A stretch of 5,239 nt of DNA. Origin: Christensenella sp. UBA1224 (GTDB taxonomy: Bacteria; Bacillota; Clostridia; Christensenellales; Aristaeellaceae). Below, in pieces: positions 1-5,239 of the stretch (position 1 is the first letter of the stretch; each line of letters begins with the position of its first letter). The stretch is taken from NCBI GenBank assembly GCA_002309235.1, contig DBXA01000108.1, positions 15,685-20,923 of the forward strand, read 5' to 3'. The translations under genes and the position numbers were made by a program. Under the pieces are notes generated by a model that was not told the DNA's origin, did not search any database, and worked only from the letters and a program-made list of their open reading frames with translations.

Positions 1-1410
1 CACTACGAGCGTTTCATGGATGAAAACCTGAACAAATACTCCAATCTCACCACGGGCAAAGTCTATTGGACCGTGCTCAATAAGGAACGCCGCGGCGAAT
101 ACCTGGGCCGCACGGTGCAGGTCATCCCACATATTACCGACCAGATCAAGGAATTTATCTACGCCAACGCCTCTCACACCGGCGCGGACGTGCTCATCAC
201 CGAGATCGGCGGTACGATCGGTGATATCGAGTCCCAGCCGTTTATAGAAGCGGTACGCCAGGTATCGCTGGAGGTCGGCCGGGAGAGCAGCCTGTTTATT
301 CATGTGACCCTGGTACCGTACCTGCACGGCTCTGACGAGCACAAGTCCAAACCCACGCAGCACTCCGTGAAAGAGCTGCAAGGCATGGGCATCAATCCGG
401 ATATCATCGTATTGCGCTGTGACGAGCCGTTGGAAGAAGGTATATTCAAAAAGATATCCATGTTCTGCAACGTACCGCTCGACTCGGTCATACAGAATAT
501 CACTTTGCCCTGCTTGTACGAAGCGCCGCTCATGCTGGAAGACAGTCACCTGTCCGATGTTGTTGCGAGGCGGCTGGGCATCGACTGTCCGCAGCCTGAA
601 CTTGGTGGATGGCAGGCGCTTGTAAAACAGATTCACAGCTTGAAAAAGACTGTAAAGGTGGCGCTGGTCGGGAAATACGTGCAGCTGCATGACGCTTATC
701 TTTCGGTAGCCGAAGCGCTCAGGCACGCGGGCTACGCGCTTGAAGCCAGAGTGGAGATTGCATGGGTCGACTCCGAAAAACTGACGGAACGGAATATCGG
801 CGAAACTTTTCAGGACATCAGTGGCATCATCGTTCCGGGCGGCTTCGGCAGCAGAGGGATCGAAGGGATGATCCTTGCTGCACAATACGCCAGAAAGAAT
901 AGAATGCCTTATTTCGGCATCTGCCTCGGCATGCAGATCATGGTGATCGAGTTTGCAAGAAATGTCGTCGGATTAAAGAACGCCAATTCAGGGGAGTTCG
1001 ACAATGACTGTTCTCACAAGGTGATCGACTTCATGCCCGGCCAATCCGATTCCATTGACAAAGGCGGTACGCTCCGGCTCGGCACATATCCCTGCAGCAT
1101 CACACCGAATACTGCCATGGCACGCTGCTATGGCTCCGGTACGATCACAGAGCGCCATCGCCATCGATATGAGTTCAATAACGACTATCGAGAGCTGCTT
1201 GCAGATGCCGGACTAACCCTGTCCGGTCTATCACCCGACGGCACGCTCGTTGAAACTGTGGAACTCACGGACAGGCCTTTTCATGTGGGCGTGCAGTACC
1301 ATCCGGAATTCAAGTCGCGCCCGGACAAAGCGCATCCGCTGTTTCTGGGGTTCATAAAGGCAGCGATGGAACATGAAACCGCAAAACAGGATATGATTTC
1401 AGACACGTAA
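1..1410 (+). CDS. pyrG: CTP synthase (glutamine-hydrolysing), 5' end outside window
   Basis: This gene encodes CTP synthase, which makes CTP from UTP, ATP and glutamine in the cytoplasm, the last step of de novo pyrimidine nucleotide synthesis. The reading frame is open from base 1 and its first residues, HYERF, are the conserved LGHYERF segment. Against the E. coli enzyme about 74 residues are missing, including the N-terminal P-loop; 469 residues are visible. Numbering from base 1, the synthetase domain shows EIGGTIGDIES (68-78) and KSKPTQHSVKEL (115-126, UTP/CTP-binding region). The class I glutamine amidotransferase domain starts near residue 218 (VALVGKY) and has the oxyanion motif PGGFG (279-283), the nucleophile Cys308 in GICLGMQ, and His434/Glu436 in YHPEF. 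All key residues in view are present, so the enzyme should be active. The ATG at base 16 is internal to the conserved region and is not the true start. The FliB-like gene follows after seven bases, which suggests one transcript. Identification is secure. Confidence 0.98.
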   Translation, partial: HYERFMDENLNKYSNLTTGKVYWTVLNKERRGEYLGRTVQVIPHITDQIKEFIYANASHTGADVLITEIGGTIGDIESQPFIEAVRQVSLEVGRESSLFIHVTLVPYLHGSDEHKSKPTQHSVKELQGMGINPDIIVLRCDEPLEEGIFKKISMFCNVPLDSVIQNITLPCLYEAPLMLEDSHLSDVVARRLGIDCPQPELGGWQALVKQIHSLKKTVKVALVGKYVQLHDAYLSVAEALRHAGYALEARVEIAWVDSEKLTERNIGETFQDISGIIVPGGFGSRGIEGMILAAQYARKNRMPYFGICLGMQIMVIEFARNVVGLKNANSGEFDNDCSHKVIDFMPGQSDSIDKGGTLRLGTYPCSITPNTAMARCYGSGTITERHRHRYEFNNDYRELLADAGLTLSGLSPDGTLVETVELTDRPFHVGVQYHPEFKSRPDKAHPLFLGFIKAAMEHETAKQDMISDT

Positions 1411-1417
1411 ATGAAAC

Positions 1418-2509
1418 ATGAAATACTTAGTTCCCGATTATTATCCGTATTTTCACTGTAAGATCAGCCAATGCCGTACGGCCTGCTGTACCGGCTGGCC
1501 GGTGTCCTTCTCCATGAGCGAGTATTTCAGGCTGCTGGGCGTAGAGTGCTCTGCTCCGATCAGGAGGAAACTTGACATCGCGCTGCACCTGACGGATCAT
1601 CCAACCAAAGACGATTATGCGATGCTTCTGCACAGCTATGACGGCAGCTGTCCGCTGCGCCTGTCAGACGGGAGGTGCGGCCTGCAGGCAGATGCGGGAG
1701 AAAGCGCGCTGCCGGCCGTCTGCCGGCTTTATCCGCGCGGCATTCGCAAAGGCGAGTGCAGCTGCGCCAACAGCTGTGAAGCGGTGGTCGAGCTCCTTGC
1801 CCGTGCGGAACCGATACGTTTTGTTTCTCTTGATCTGGATATAGATTATCCCAGTGATACCCGTGTCCATTTTTTTGAGAACGCAGGCCGTGAAATGGAG
1901 ATCAGGCTGTGGTTGATCCGATTTATCCAGGATCGGCGGTTTTCACTTGGCCATCGCCTTTTCATCATGGGGACAGCGCTCAAAAGTATGGATGAAGCCC
2001 TATCCGACAAAGATGGCAAACGCATTGAAGAATTGCTGAACGAGCCGTATCAGATCGCTCCTCAGCCGCTGAAGGGAAACGCTCTCCCGATCGTTCAGCG
2101 TTTGTTTGAACTTATGAGGAGCGACAGCATTGAGCATTACACCGGGATCGCGCTTGATCGTTTTTCCGCAGAAAAGGATATCGGGGAAAAAGCCGCTGAC
2201 GCAAGACTGATGCAGGCCGAGCCGAACTGGGAGTCCTGGTTTGAAAACCTGCTCGTGAACCACATGTTCTTCTCACAGTTTCCGTTCCAGGACAGGCCGG
2301 TCAGCCTTCAAGATGAAACATATGCTTTGTATGCAGTATACGCAATGCTGAAGTTCCTGACTGTTTGGGCAGGCAGCGGAGACAAGGAGCAGACAGCAGA
2401 TGCCATAGCGGCATTATTCAGGCTGGTAGATCACACAGCATTCGACCGCTATGCCGTGCCGGTTCTGCATAAGATAGGGGCGGACCCGCGCATCCTGCTG
2501 ACGATCTGA
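1418..2509 (+). CDS. FliB-family (flagellin lysine-N-methylase-like) cysteine-rich protein
   Basis: The 363-residue protein resembles the FliB family, whose Salmonella member methylates lysines of flagellin and carries an iron-sulfur cluster. The family signature is in the N-terminal third: C14, C19 and the pair C23-C24 followed by TGW, then C78 and C87 (CPLRLSDGRCGLQ), then the LPAVCRLYPR segment with C102, and C114, C116 and C120. The rest (about 125-363) is mostly helical-looking with no motif I can name. There is no signal peptide or membrane segment, so a cytoplasmic protein is expected. The length is slightly below the roughly 400 residues of Salmonella FliB. The start is ATG 1418; another ATG at 1411 lies in a different frame. 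No good Shine-Dalgarno is visible, so translation may depend on coupling to pyrG, which ends seven bases upstream. No flagellar gene is in view, so flagellin as substrate is unproven and I give no gene symbol. Family assignment rests on the cysteine pattern and is fairly sure. Confidence 0.83.
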   Translation: MKYLVPDYYPYFHCKISQCRTACCTGWPVSFSMSEYFRLLGVECSAPIRRKLDIALHLTDHPTKDDYAMLLHSYDGSCPLRLSDGRCGLQADAGESALPAVCRLYPRGIRKGECSCANSCEAVVELLARAEPIRFVSLDLDIDYPSDTRVHFFENAGREMEIRLWLIRFIQDRRFSLGHRLFIMGTALKSMDEALSDKDGKRIEELLNEPYQIAPQPLKGNALPIVQRLFELMRSDSIEHYTGIALDRFSAEKDIGEKAADARLMQAEPNWESWFENLLVNHMFFSQFPFQDRPVSLQDETYALYAVYAMLKFLTVWAGSGDKEQTADAIAALFRLVDHTAFDRYAVPVLHKIGADPRILLTI

Positions 2510-2711
2510 GAACTGTCATTTTCCGGACAAGATAAAAATCGCAATAACGACAATCGCCCGACCCGGCAGAAGCAGATACGATCCGAGGCATCTGACGCGA
2601 TGGGAGGCATGCCGCAGGCCTTTCCCCGATTTTGCACATGGCAGGTGGACCAATAGGTGCAAGGCCTGCGGCGGCAGATACTGCCTCGATACAGATAAGA
2701 ACGATTCATGA
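2502..2711 (+). other. Open frame without a canonical start, doubtful small gene or remnant
   Basis: A frame distinct from that of the FliB-like gene is open from just after a TGA at 2499-2501 to a TGA at 2709-2711. Its stop lies only 13 bases before the intrinsic terminator stem. It would encode up to 69 residues rich in Arg and Cys and ends with TNRCKACGGRYCLDTDKNDS, which contains a CxxC followed by another Cys. About 60 percent of its third codon positions are G or C. Against it, there is no ATG, GTG or TTG in frame near the beginning, no Shine-Dalgarno, and the same bases form strong inverted repeats. It could be the tail of a decayed or frameshifted gene, or chance. I do not recognise the protein. 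Confidence 0.15.
2584..2688 (+). other. Nested inverted repeats, possible structured RNA
   Basis: Two sets of complementary arms are nested in this segment. The inner arms are a perfect 12-base match: GCCGCAGGCCTT at 2611-2622 against AAGGCCTGCGGC at 2661-2672, enclosing 38 bases. The outer arms are CGAGGCA (2584-2590) against TGCCTCG (2682-2688), continued by TCTG (2591-2594) against CAGA (2675-2678) with a three-base bulge. An asymmetric internal loop of 16 and 2 bases separates the sets. An alternative inner pairing is TTGCAC (2632-2637) with GTGCAA (2657-2662). The octamer GCAGATAC also occurs twice (2572-2579 and 2674-2681). The strand is given as plus because an intrinsic terminator follows in that direction. 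I cannot match it to a known RNA family; it may be a 3' UTR structure, a small RNA or a palindromic repeat. Confidence 0.5.
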
Positions 2712-2724
2712 TGAAACAAGCTGT

Positions 2725-2751
2725 GACGGAGATAATGCTCTCCGTCTTTTT
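2725..2751 (+). terminator. Intrinsic terminator ending the rightward transcript
   Basis: A perfect 8-base-pair stem, GACGGAGA (2725-2732) with TCTCCGTC (2739-2746), closes a 6-base loop and is followed at once by five T residues (2747-2751). This is a standard Rho-independent terminator for plus-strand transcripts. It lies 215 bases after the FliB-like stop codon, an unusually long 3' tail, and 28 bases beyond the minus-strand hydrolase stop. Read on the minus strand the stem is not followed by a T tract, so it is a poor terminator for the hydrolase gene. Confidence 0.87.
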
Positions 2752-2779
2752 GTTGCCATTAAATCGGCAATGGGCTCTC

Positions 2780-3652
2780 CTATATTTCTATCACTTTCCC
2801 ATCATACGCGAGATGCATGCCCTCGTTCTCTATGATAGGCTCGTAAAGATCGTGCGGGGGTGCCCAGTGAGGACATATATGCGTCAGATACATATTCGGA
2901 CCGTTTTTCCACACATGATGCCGGTCGAATAAGTCTCGCATTTCTATGTTCTTTTCCAGATTCATGTGTTTATCTATCCTTACCCCGTAACCGAAGGTGC
3001 CTTCCATGATGACACAATCGTATTTGCGGCGCAGGACTATCTCCAGCATGTCGTCATCATAACCGCCTGAATCTGAAGCGTAAAGCAGTGTTTTCCCATC
3101 CCTCTCAATGATAAAGGAATGCGTATAGCCATCCGGATCACCGTGCCGGCTTCTTACGGGCAGAAAGGTGATATCCTTAAACTTTTCCTGTTTCCCATCG
3201 GCTATCTCATGAAACACGATATTGCAGGCATCGTAGTCCTTGAGCCTTCCTTCCGCTTTATCCAGAGCCATTTTTGTGAAGCGGTTTCCGTATATGTGGA
3301 GCGTTGGAAGAATGGTGAAATTGGGGCTGAGGCATTTCATCTGCTCTGACAAGGGCATGCTTCGGAAGGAAAGATCCATATGCCTCTGTCCGATCAGATG
3401 CGGTGTCAGGTGATCCGCATGCGCATGGGTCACCAAAAGCAGTTCGATCCTGCTCATCCGGATCCCCATATGCGGCGCGGCTTCATAAAAGTGCGCGTTC
3501 ATATCGATCATCGTATCGTCATCGATCATTGTGCAGGTATTCCCGCGTATGTTCCTGCCCTTCTTTTCCCTTGCATAGCTGCAATTCGGACACTCGCACC
3601 AAAAACCCGGATATGCTTCTCCTGCCCCTGTTCCGATAAAGGTGATCTTCAC
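2780..3652 (-). CDS. PhnP-like metallo-beta-lactamase-fold hydrolase
   Basis: This 290-residue protein is a metallo-beta-lactamase-fold metal-dependent hydrolase resembling PhnP, the E. coli phosphodiesterase acting on phosphoribosyl 1,2-cyclic phosphate. Counting the GTG start as residue 1, it begins with a first strand and glycine-rich turn (ITFIGTGAGE, 3-12). The CxCxxC cluster at 19, 21 and 24 matches the structural zinc site of PhnP. Metal ligands are the THAHADHL motif (75-82), probably His170, Asp194 in ASDSGG, and His258/His262 in THICPH. The end, AYDGKVIEI, resembles the FDGMEI end of PhnP. The start is GTG at 3652, chosen for the AAGGAG site nine bases upstream and because the preceding in-frame residues up to an ATG at 3742 do not look like the family. 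It has no signal peptide. No other phosphonate gene is visible, so the substrate is open; tRNase Z, a related RNA-cleaving enzyme, is less likely given the CxCxxC site and C-terminus. Confidence 0.92.
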   Translation of the reverse strand: MKITFIGTGAGEAYPGFWCECPNCSYAREKKGRNIRGNTCTMIDDDTMIDMNAHFYEAAPHMGIRMSRIELLLVTHAHADHLTPHLIGQRHMDLSFRSMPLSEQMKCLSPNFTILPTLHIYGNRFTKMALDKAEGRLKDYDACNIVFHEIADGKQEKFKDITFLPVRSRHGDPDGYTHSFIIERDGKTLLYASDSGGYDDDMLEIVLRRKYDCVIMEGTFGYGVRIDKHMNLEKNIEMRDLFDRHHVWKNGPNMYLTHICPHWAPPHDLYEPIIENEGMHLAYDGKVIEI

Positions 3653-3661
3653 GGTTATATG

Positions 3662-3667
3662 CTCCTT
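3662..3667 (-). promoter_or_regulatory. Ribosome binding site deciding the GTG start of the hydrolase
   Basis: On the minus strand this reads AAGGAG, a strong Shine-Dalgarno sequence, nine bases before the GTG at 3652. It favours that start over the in-frame ATG at 3742, which has no comparable site. A weak 6-base inverted repeat (3676-3681 with 3693-3698, 11-base loop) lies just upstream in the leader. Confidence 0.85.
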
Positions 3668-3719
3668 TCGTACAGATATCCCGGTAACTTGAGGATATGC
3701 GCGCTTATTGATGTAAGTC

Positions 3720-3749
3720 ATTCTACCATATTCATAAATCATACCGCAA
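3720..3749 (-). promoter_or_regulatory. Candidate sigma-A-type promoter for the hydrolase
   Basis: On the minus strand, TTGCGG (3749-3744) and TAGAAT (3725-3720) are separated by 18 bases. The -10 box matches TATAAT at five of six positions and is preceded by TGG, an extended -10 feature that could compensate for the weak -35. The start of transcription would be near 3713, giving a leader of about 60 bases ending in the AAGGAG site. Recognised by eye only. Confidence 0.5.
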
Positions 3750-3833
3750 TGCCTTCCCGCGGAACAAACAGGCCCAAGACAGTACGGAATGTATGTGATG
3801 AAGACAGATCGACTGTATTGCCGGATGCCTTCC

Positions 3834-3863
3834 TTGCTTCAACCTCGCGATCAGAGGTATAAT
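3834..3863 (+). promoter_or_regulatory. Candidate sigma-A-type promoter for the SUV3-like helicase
   Basis: A perfect TATAAT -10 box (3858-3863) lies 18 bases after TTGCTT (3834-3839), which keeps the TTG of the -35 consensus. Transcription would begin near 3870, leaving a leader of about 108 bases before the helicase ATG at 3978. It points away from the hydrolase promoter, so the two genes are divergently transcribed from one intergenic region. Confidence 0.5.
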
Positions 3864-3869
3864 AAGACA

Positions 3870-3977
3870 AAAGATGGCATTGTACAGGGAAGGAGTAATC
3901 CTCGGGCCCTATGCCGATGGCCTGCATCCGGGAGAATGCGCCAAAGGTGCGGCACCGATACGGAACAGCGATCCTGC
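3870..3977 (+). promoter_or_regulatory. Putative 5' leader of the helicase gene
   Basis: This is the right third of the 325-base region without a gene (3653-3977); the rest holds the two promoters and the hydrolase leader, and I see nothing definite in 3750-3833. The leader contains an excellent Shine-Dalgarno sequence, AAGGAG at 3890-3895, with no start codon at a normal distance: the next ATG (3911) is 15 bases away and in another frame than the helicase. Only short hairpins are visible, such as GGTG/CACC at 3946-3956. The helicase frame is open through the leader, so a start upstream of 3978 cannot be excluded. I recognise no riboswitch. Confidence 0.3.
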
Positions 3978-5239
3978 ATGGAAGAAAAGACGGTACTTCA
4001 GACGTATATCGAAGCTGTGCTGCCCGAAAGGGAGGAATACCTGCGTCAGCGTGCACTGCGCAAGGCGCGGGAGATCACGCGCGGCCTTTCTCAGGAAGCA
4101 CAGCGGGAATATTTGCAGGGCAAGGCTTTTTCGAACCTGTTCTACCATATACGCAAAGCAGACAAGGCATGCCAGGCGCTTACCAGAGGAGAACTCGCCA
4201 GTGAATATCACCAGGCGGAATTTGAACGGCTTTCCTCGCTGATCGCCCGGGAATTGCAGTGCGGCAATGCAATCGACCTGCCTTTCCTGCGCTCGGTGGA
4301 GCAAAGCCGCGTCATGCTCGAGCAGGCCCATGCCGTCGTTTCCCTTACGGAAGGCAGAGCTCTGCGCCGCTTTTTGCACGGCAGGATACCGCGGTTCGTA
4401 CACGAAGCGGATGGGAAGGTGGCAAAGCTGCTGTGCAAAGGAGATCTTTCACGTGCGGTAAAGAAGCCCGGCAAGGAAGGAGATATCGTTGCCTGGGCGG
4501 TACATTCAGCTTTTGCGCACGGGATATCCGGCGAGCTGGTGCAAAAGGCGATACAGCCTGCAGTGCTGGACGATGCCCTCCGCGATGAGGTATACCGATC
4601 TTTTCCGGAGATACAGATGTGCGCTCGGGTGCATCTCCCGTCCGGAAGGACAGTTTCCCAGGCTTTGCGCAAGGAGATCGATACGGCGAAAAAAGGTATC
4701 TTTTCGGGCGTGCGAAAGCGGTTCCCGCAGGAACGCATATACTCTCTGCTCCGGCAGAACCGCAGTCTCGCGCGTATGCAGAAGCAGGTGAATGCTGCTT
4801 TTGCCAAAGAACGCAATCTGCGTTCGGCGCTGCTTGATGCCGTTCCCGAGCATTATCGTGATCTGTACCCCCTGGCACGGGCCATGCACAGACATTTCGT
4901 ACTGCACCTGGGGCCGACCAATTCTGGAAAGACATACGATGGCATAGGCAGGCTGCACGGTGCGAGACACGGGATCTATTTAGGCCCCCTGCGTCTGCTG
5001 GCGGCAGAACAGTTTGAGACGCTGAACCTGGACAACGTGCCTTGCTCGCTCGTAACAGGCGAGGAGCAGATCCTCGTACCCGGAAGCCGAGTGCAGTCTT
5101 CTACAGTAGAGATGGCGGATCTGGAGGACCGCTATGATGTCGCCGTCATCGACGAATGCCAGATGATAGCGGATCGCGACCGCGGCGGTGCCTGGACCAG
5201 CGCCATACTCGGGCTGTGCGCGGATGAGATCCATGCCTG
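3978..5239 (+). CDS. SUV3-like ATP-dependent RNA helicase, 3' end outside window
   Basis: The frame is open from ATG 3978 to the window end, showing 420 residues. The C-terminal part is the first RecA-like domain of a SUV3-type DExH helicase, the family of the mitochondrial RNA helicase that partners with degradative exoribonucleases. Motifs in order are Walker A in HLGPTNSGKT (310-319), a YLGPLRLLAAE segment (motif Ia), LVTGEE (358-363), STVEM (375-379), Walker B as VIDECQMI (390-397), and DRGGAWTSAILGLCADEIHA up to the edge. The spacing and the GPTNSGKT, VTGEE and TVEM motifs match SUV3 closely. Residues 1-305 are a long, basic, probably helical N-terminal region (for example YLRQRALRKAREITRG) that I cannot assign. 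There is no signal peptide or membrane segment. The start is uncertain: no good Shine-Dalgarno precedes 3978, and an in-frame ATG at 3936 has a GGGAG only one base away. ATG 3978 is preferred because sensible protein sequence begins there. The second RecA domain and C-terminus are not visible. Confidence 0.88.
   Translation, partial: MEEKTVLQTYIEAVLPEREEYLRQRALRKAREITRGLSQEAQREYLQGKAFSNLFYHIRKADKACQALTRGELASEYHQAEFERLSSLIARELQCGNAIDLPFLRSVEQSRVMLEQAHAVVSLTEGRALRRFLHGRIPRFVHEADGKVAKLLCKGDLSRAVKKPGKEGDIVAWAVHSAFAHGISGELVQKAIQPAVLDDALRDEVYRSFPEIQMCARVHLPSGRTVSQALRKEIDTAKKGIFSGVRKRFPQERIYSLLRQNRSLARMQKQVNAAFAKERNLRSALLDAVPEHYRDLYPLARAMHRHFVLHLGPTNSGKTYDGIGRLHGARHGIYLGPLRLLAAEQFETLNLDNVPCSLVTGEEQILVPGSRVQSSTVEMADLEDRYDVAVIDECQMIADRDRGGAWTSAILGLCADEIHA

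Noticed and set aside
2660..2676. The string GCCTGCGGCGGCA resembles the 3' strand of E. coli 6S RNA as I remember it.
   Set aside because: The segment is only about 105 bases, lacks the central bubble and long terminal stem of 6S RNA, and the organism looks unrelated to E. coli. A short GC-rich match of this kind can be chance; an Rfam 6S search would settle it.
2418..2719. Minus-strand frames of 67-86 residues, one ending in a hydrophobic GRAIVVIAIFILSGK tail.
   Set aside because: They overlap each other and the end of the FliB-like gene, have no convincing ribosome binding site, and a lone C-terminal hydrophobic run is weak evidence.
3653..3742. N-terminal extension of the PhnP-like hydrolase to an ATG at 3742.
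   Set aside because: The extra 30 residues do not resemble the family, and the AAGGAG site nine bases before GTG 3652 marks the real start. The extension would also cover the candidate -10 box.
3380..3862. A 160-residue plus-strand frame across the start of the hydrolase and the divergent promoter region.
   Set aside because: It lies antisense to clearly conserved hydrolase motifs, has no family resemblance and runs through both candidate promoters.
3874..4242. A 122-residue plus-strand frame starting just after the TATAAT box.
   Set aside because: It overlaps the helicase in another frame, has no ribosome binding site before its ATG, and its sequence after about residue 35 is out-of-frame helicase coding sequence.
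4208..4970. Several long minus-strand open frames (150-200 residues) opposite the helicase gene.
   Set aside because: They overlap one another and the helicase coding strand, are rich in Arg, Ser and Cys without recognisable motifs, and are typical antisense shadows of a GC-rich coding region.

Overview
The window looks like a stretch of bacterial chromosome, most likely from a Clostridia-type Bacillota. The clues are a CTP synthase with the sequence style of that group, an AAGGAG ribosome binding site on the zinc hydrolase gene, an intrinsic terminator and sigma-A-like promoters. This placement is an inference, because there is no rRNA or other strong taxonomic marker. No insertion sequence, CRISPR array, tRNA or prophage gene is visible.

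Layout, left to right. (1) Bases 1-1410 are the 3' six-sevenths of pyrG (CTP synthase), cut by the left edge. (2) Seven bases downstream, 1418-2509 encode a cysteine-rich protein of the flagellin lysine-N-methylase (FliB) family, probably co-transcribed with pyrG. (3) Bases 2510-2779 hold no convincing gene but are not featureless. They contain nested inverted repeats (2584-2688) that would fold into a long hairpin, an open frame without a normal start (2502-2711), and a clear intrinsic terminator (2725-2751) closing the rightward transcript. (4) On the minus strand, 3652-2780 encode a PhnP-like metallo-beta-lactamase-fold hydrolase starting at GTG. (5) A 325-base divergent intergenic region (3653-3977) carries a candidate promoter for each flanking gene and a leader of about 108 bases. 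(6) From 3978 to the right edge runs the N-terminal 420 residues of a SUV3-like RNA helicase. It has an approximately 300-residue N-terminal region followed by the first half of the helicase core, and is cut by the window end.

The genes do not form an obvious single pathway. pyrG supplies CTP. The FliB-like protein would be a lysine methylase of unknown local target, since no flagellar gene is in view. The PhnP-like hydrolase and the SUV3-like helicase are divergently transcribed; both families act on phosphate esters or RNA, but a functional link is only a guess. The points most worth a second look are the SUV3-type helicase in a bacterium, the structured segment between the FliB-like gene and its distant terminator, and the FliB-like protein next to pyrG.
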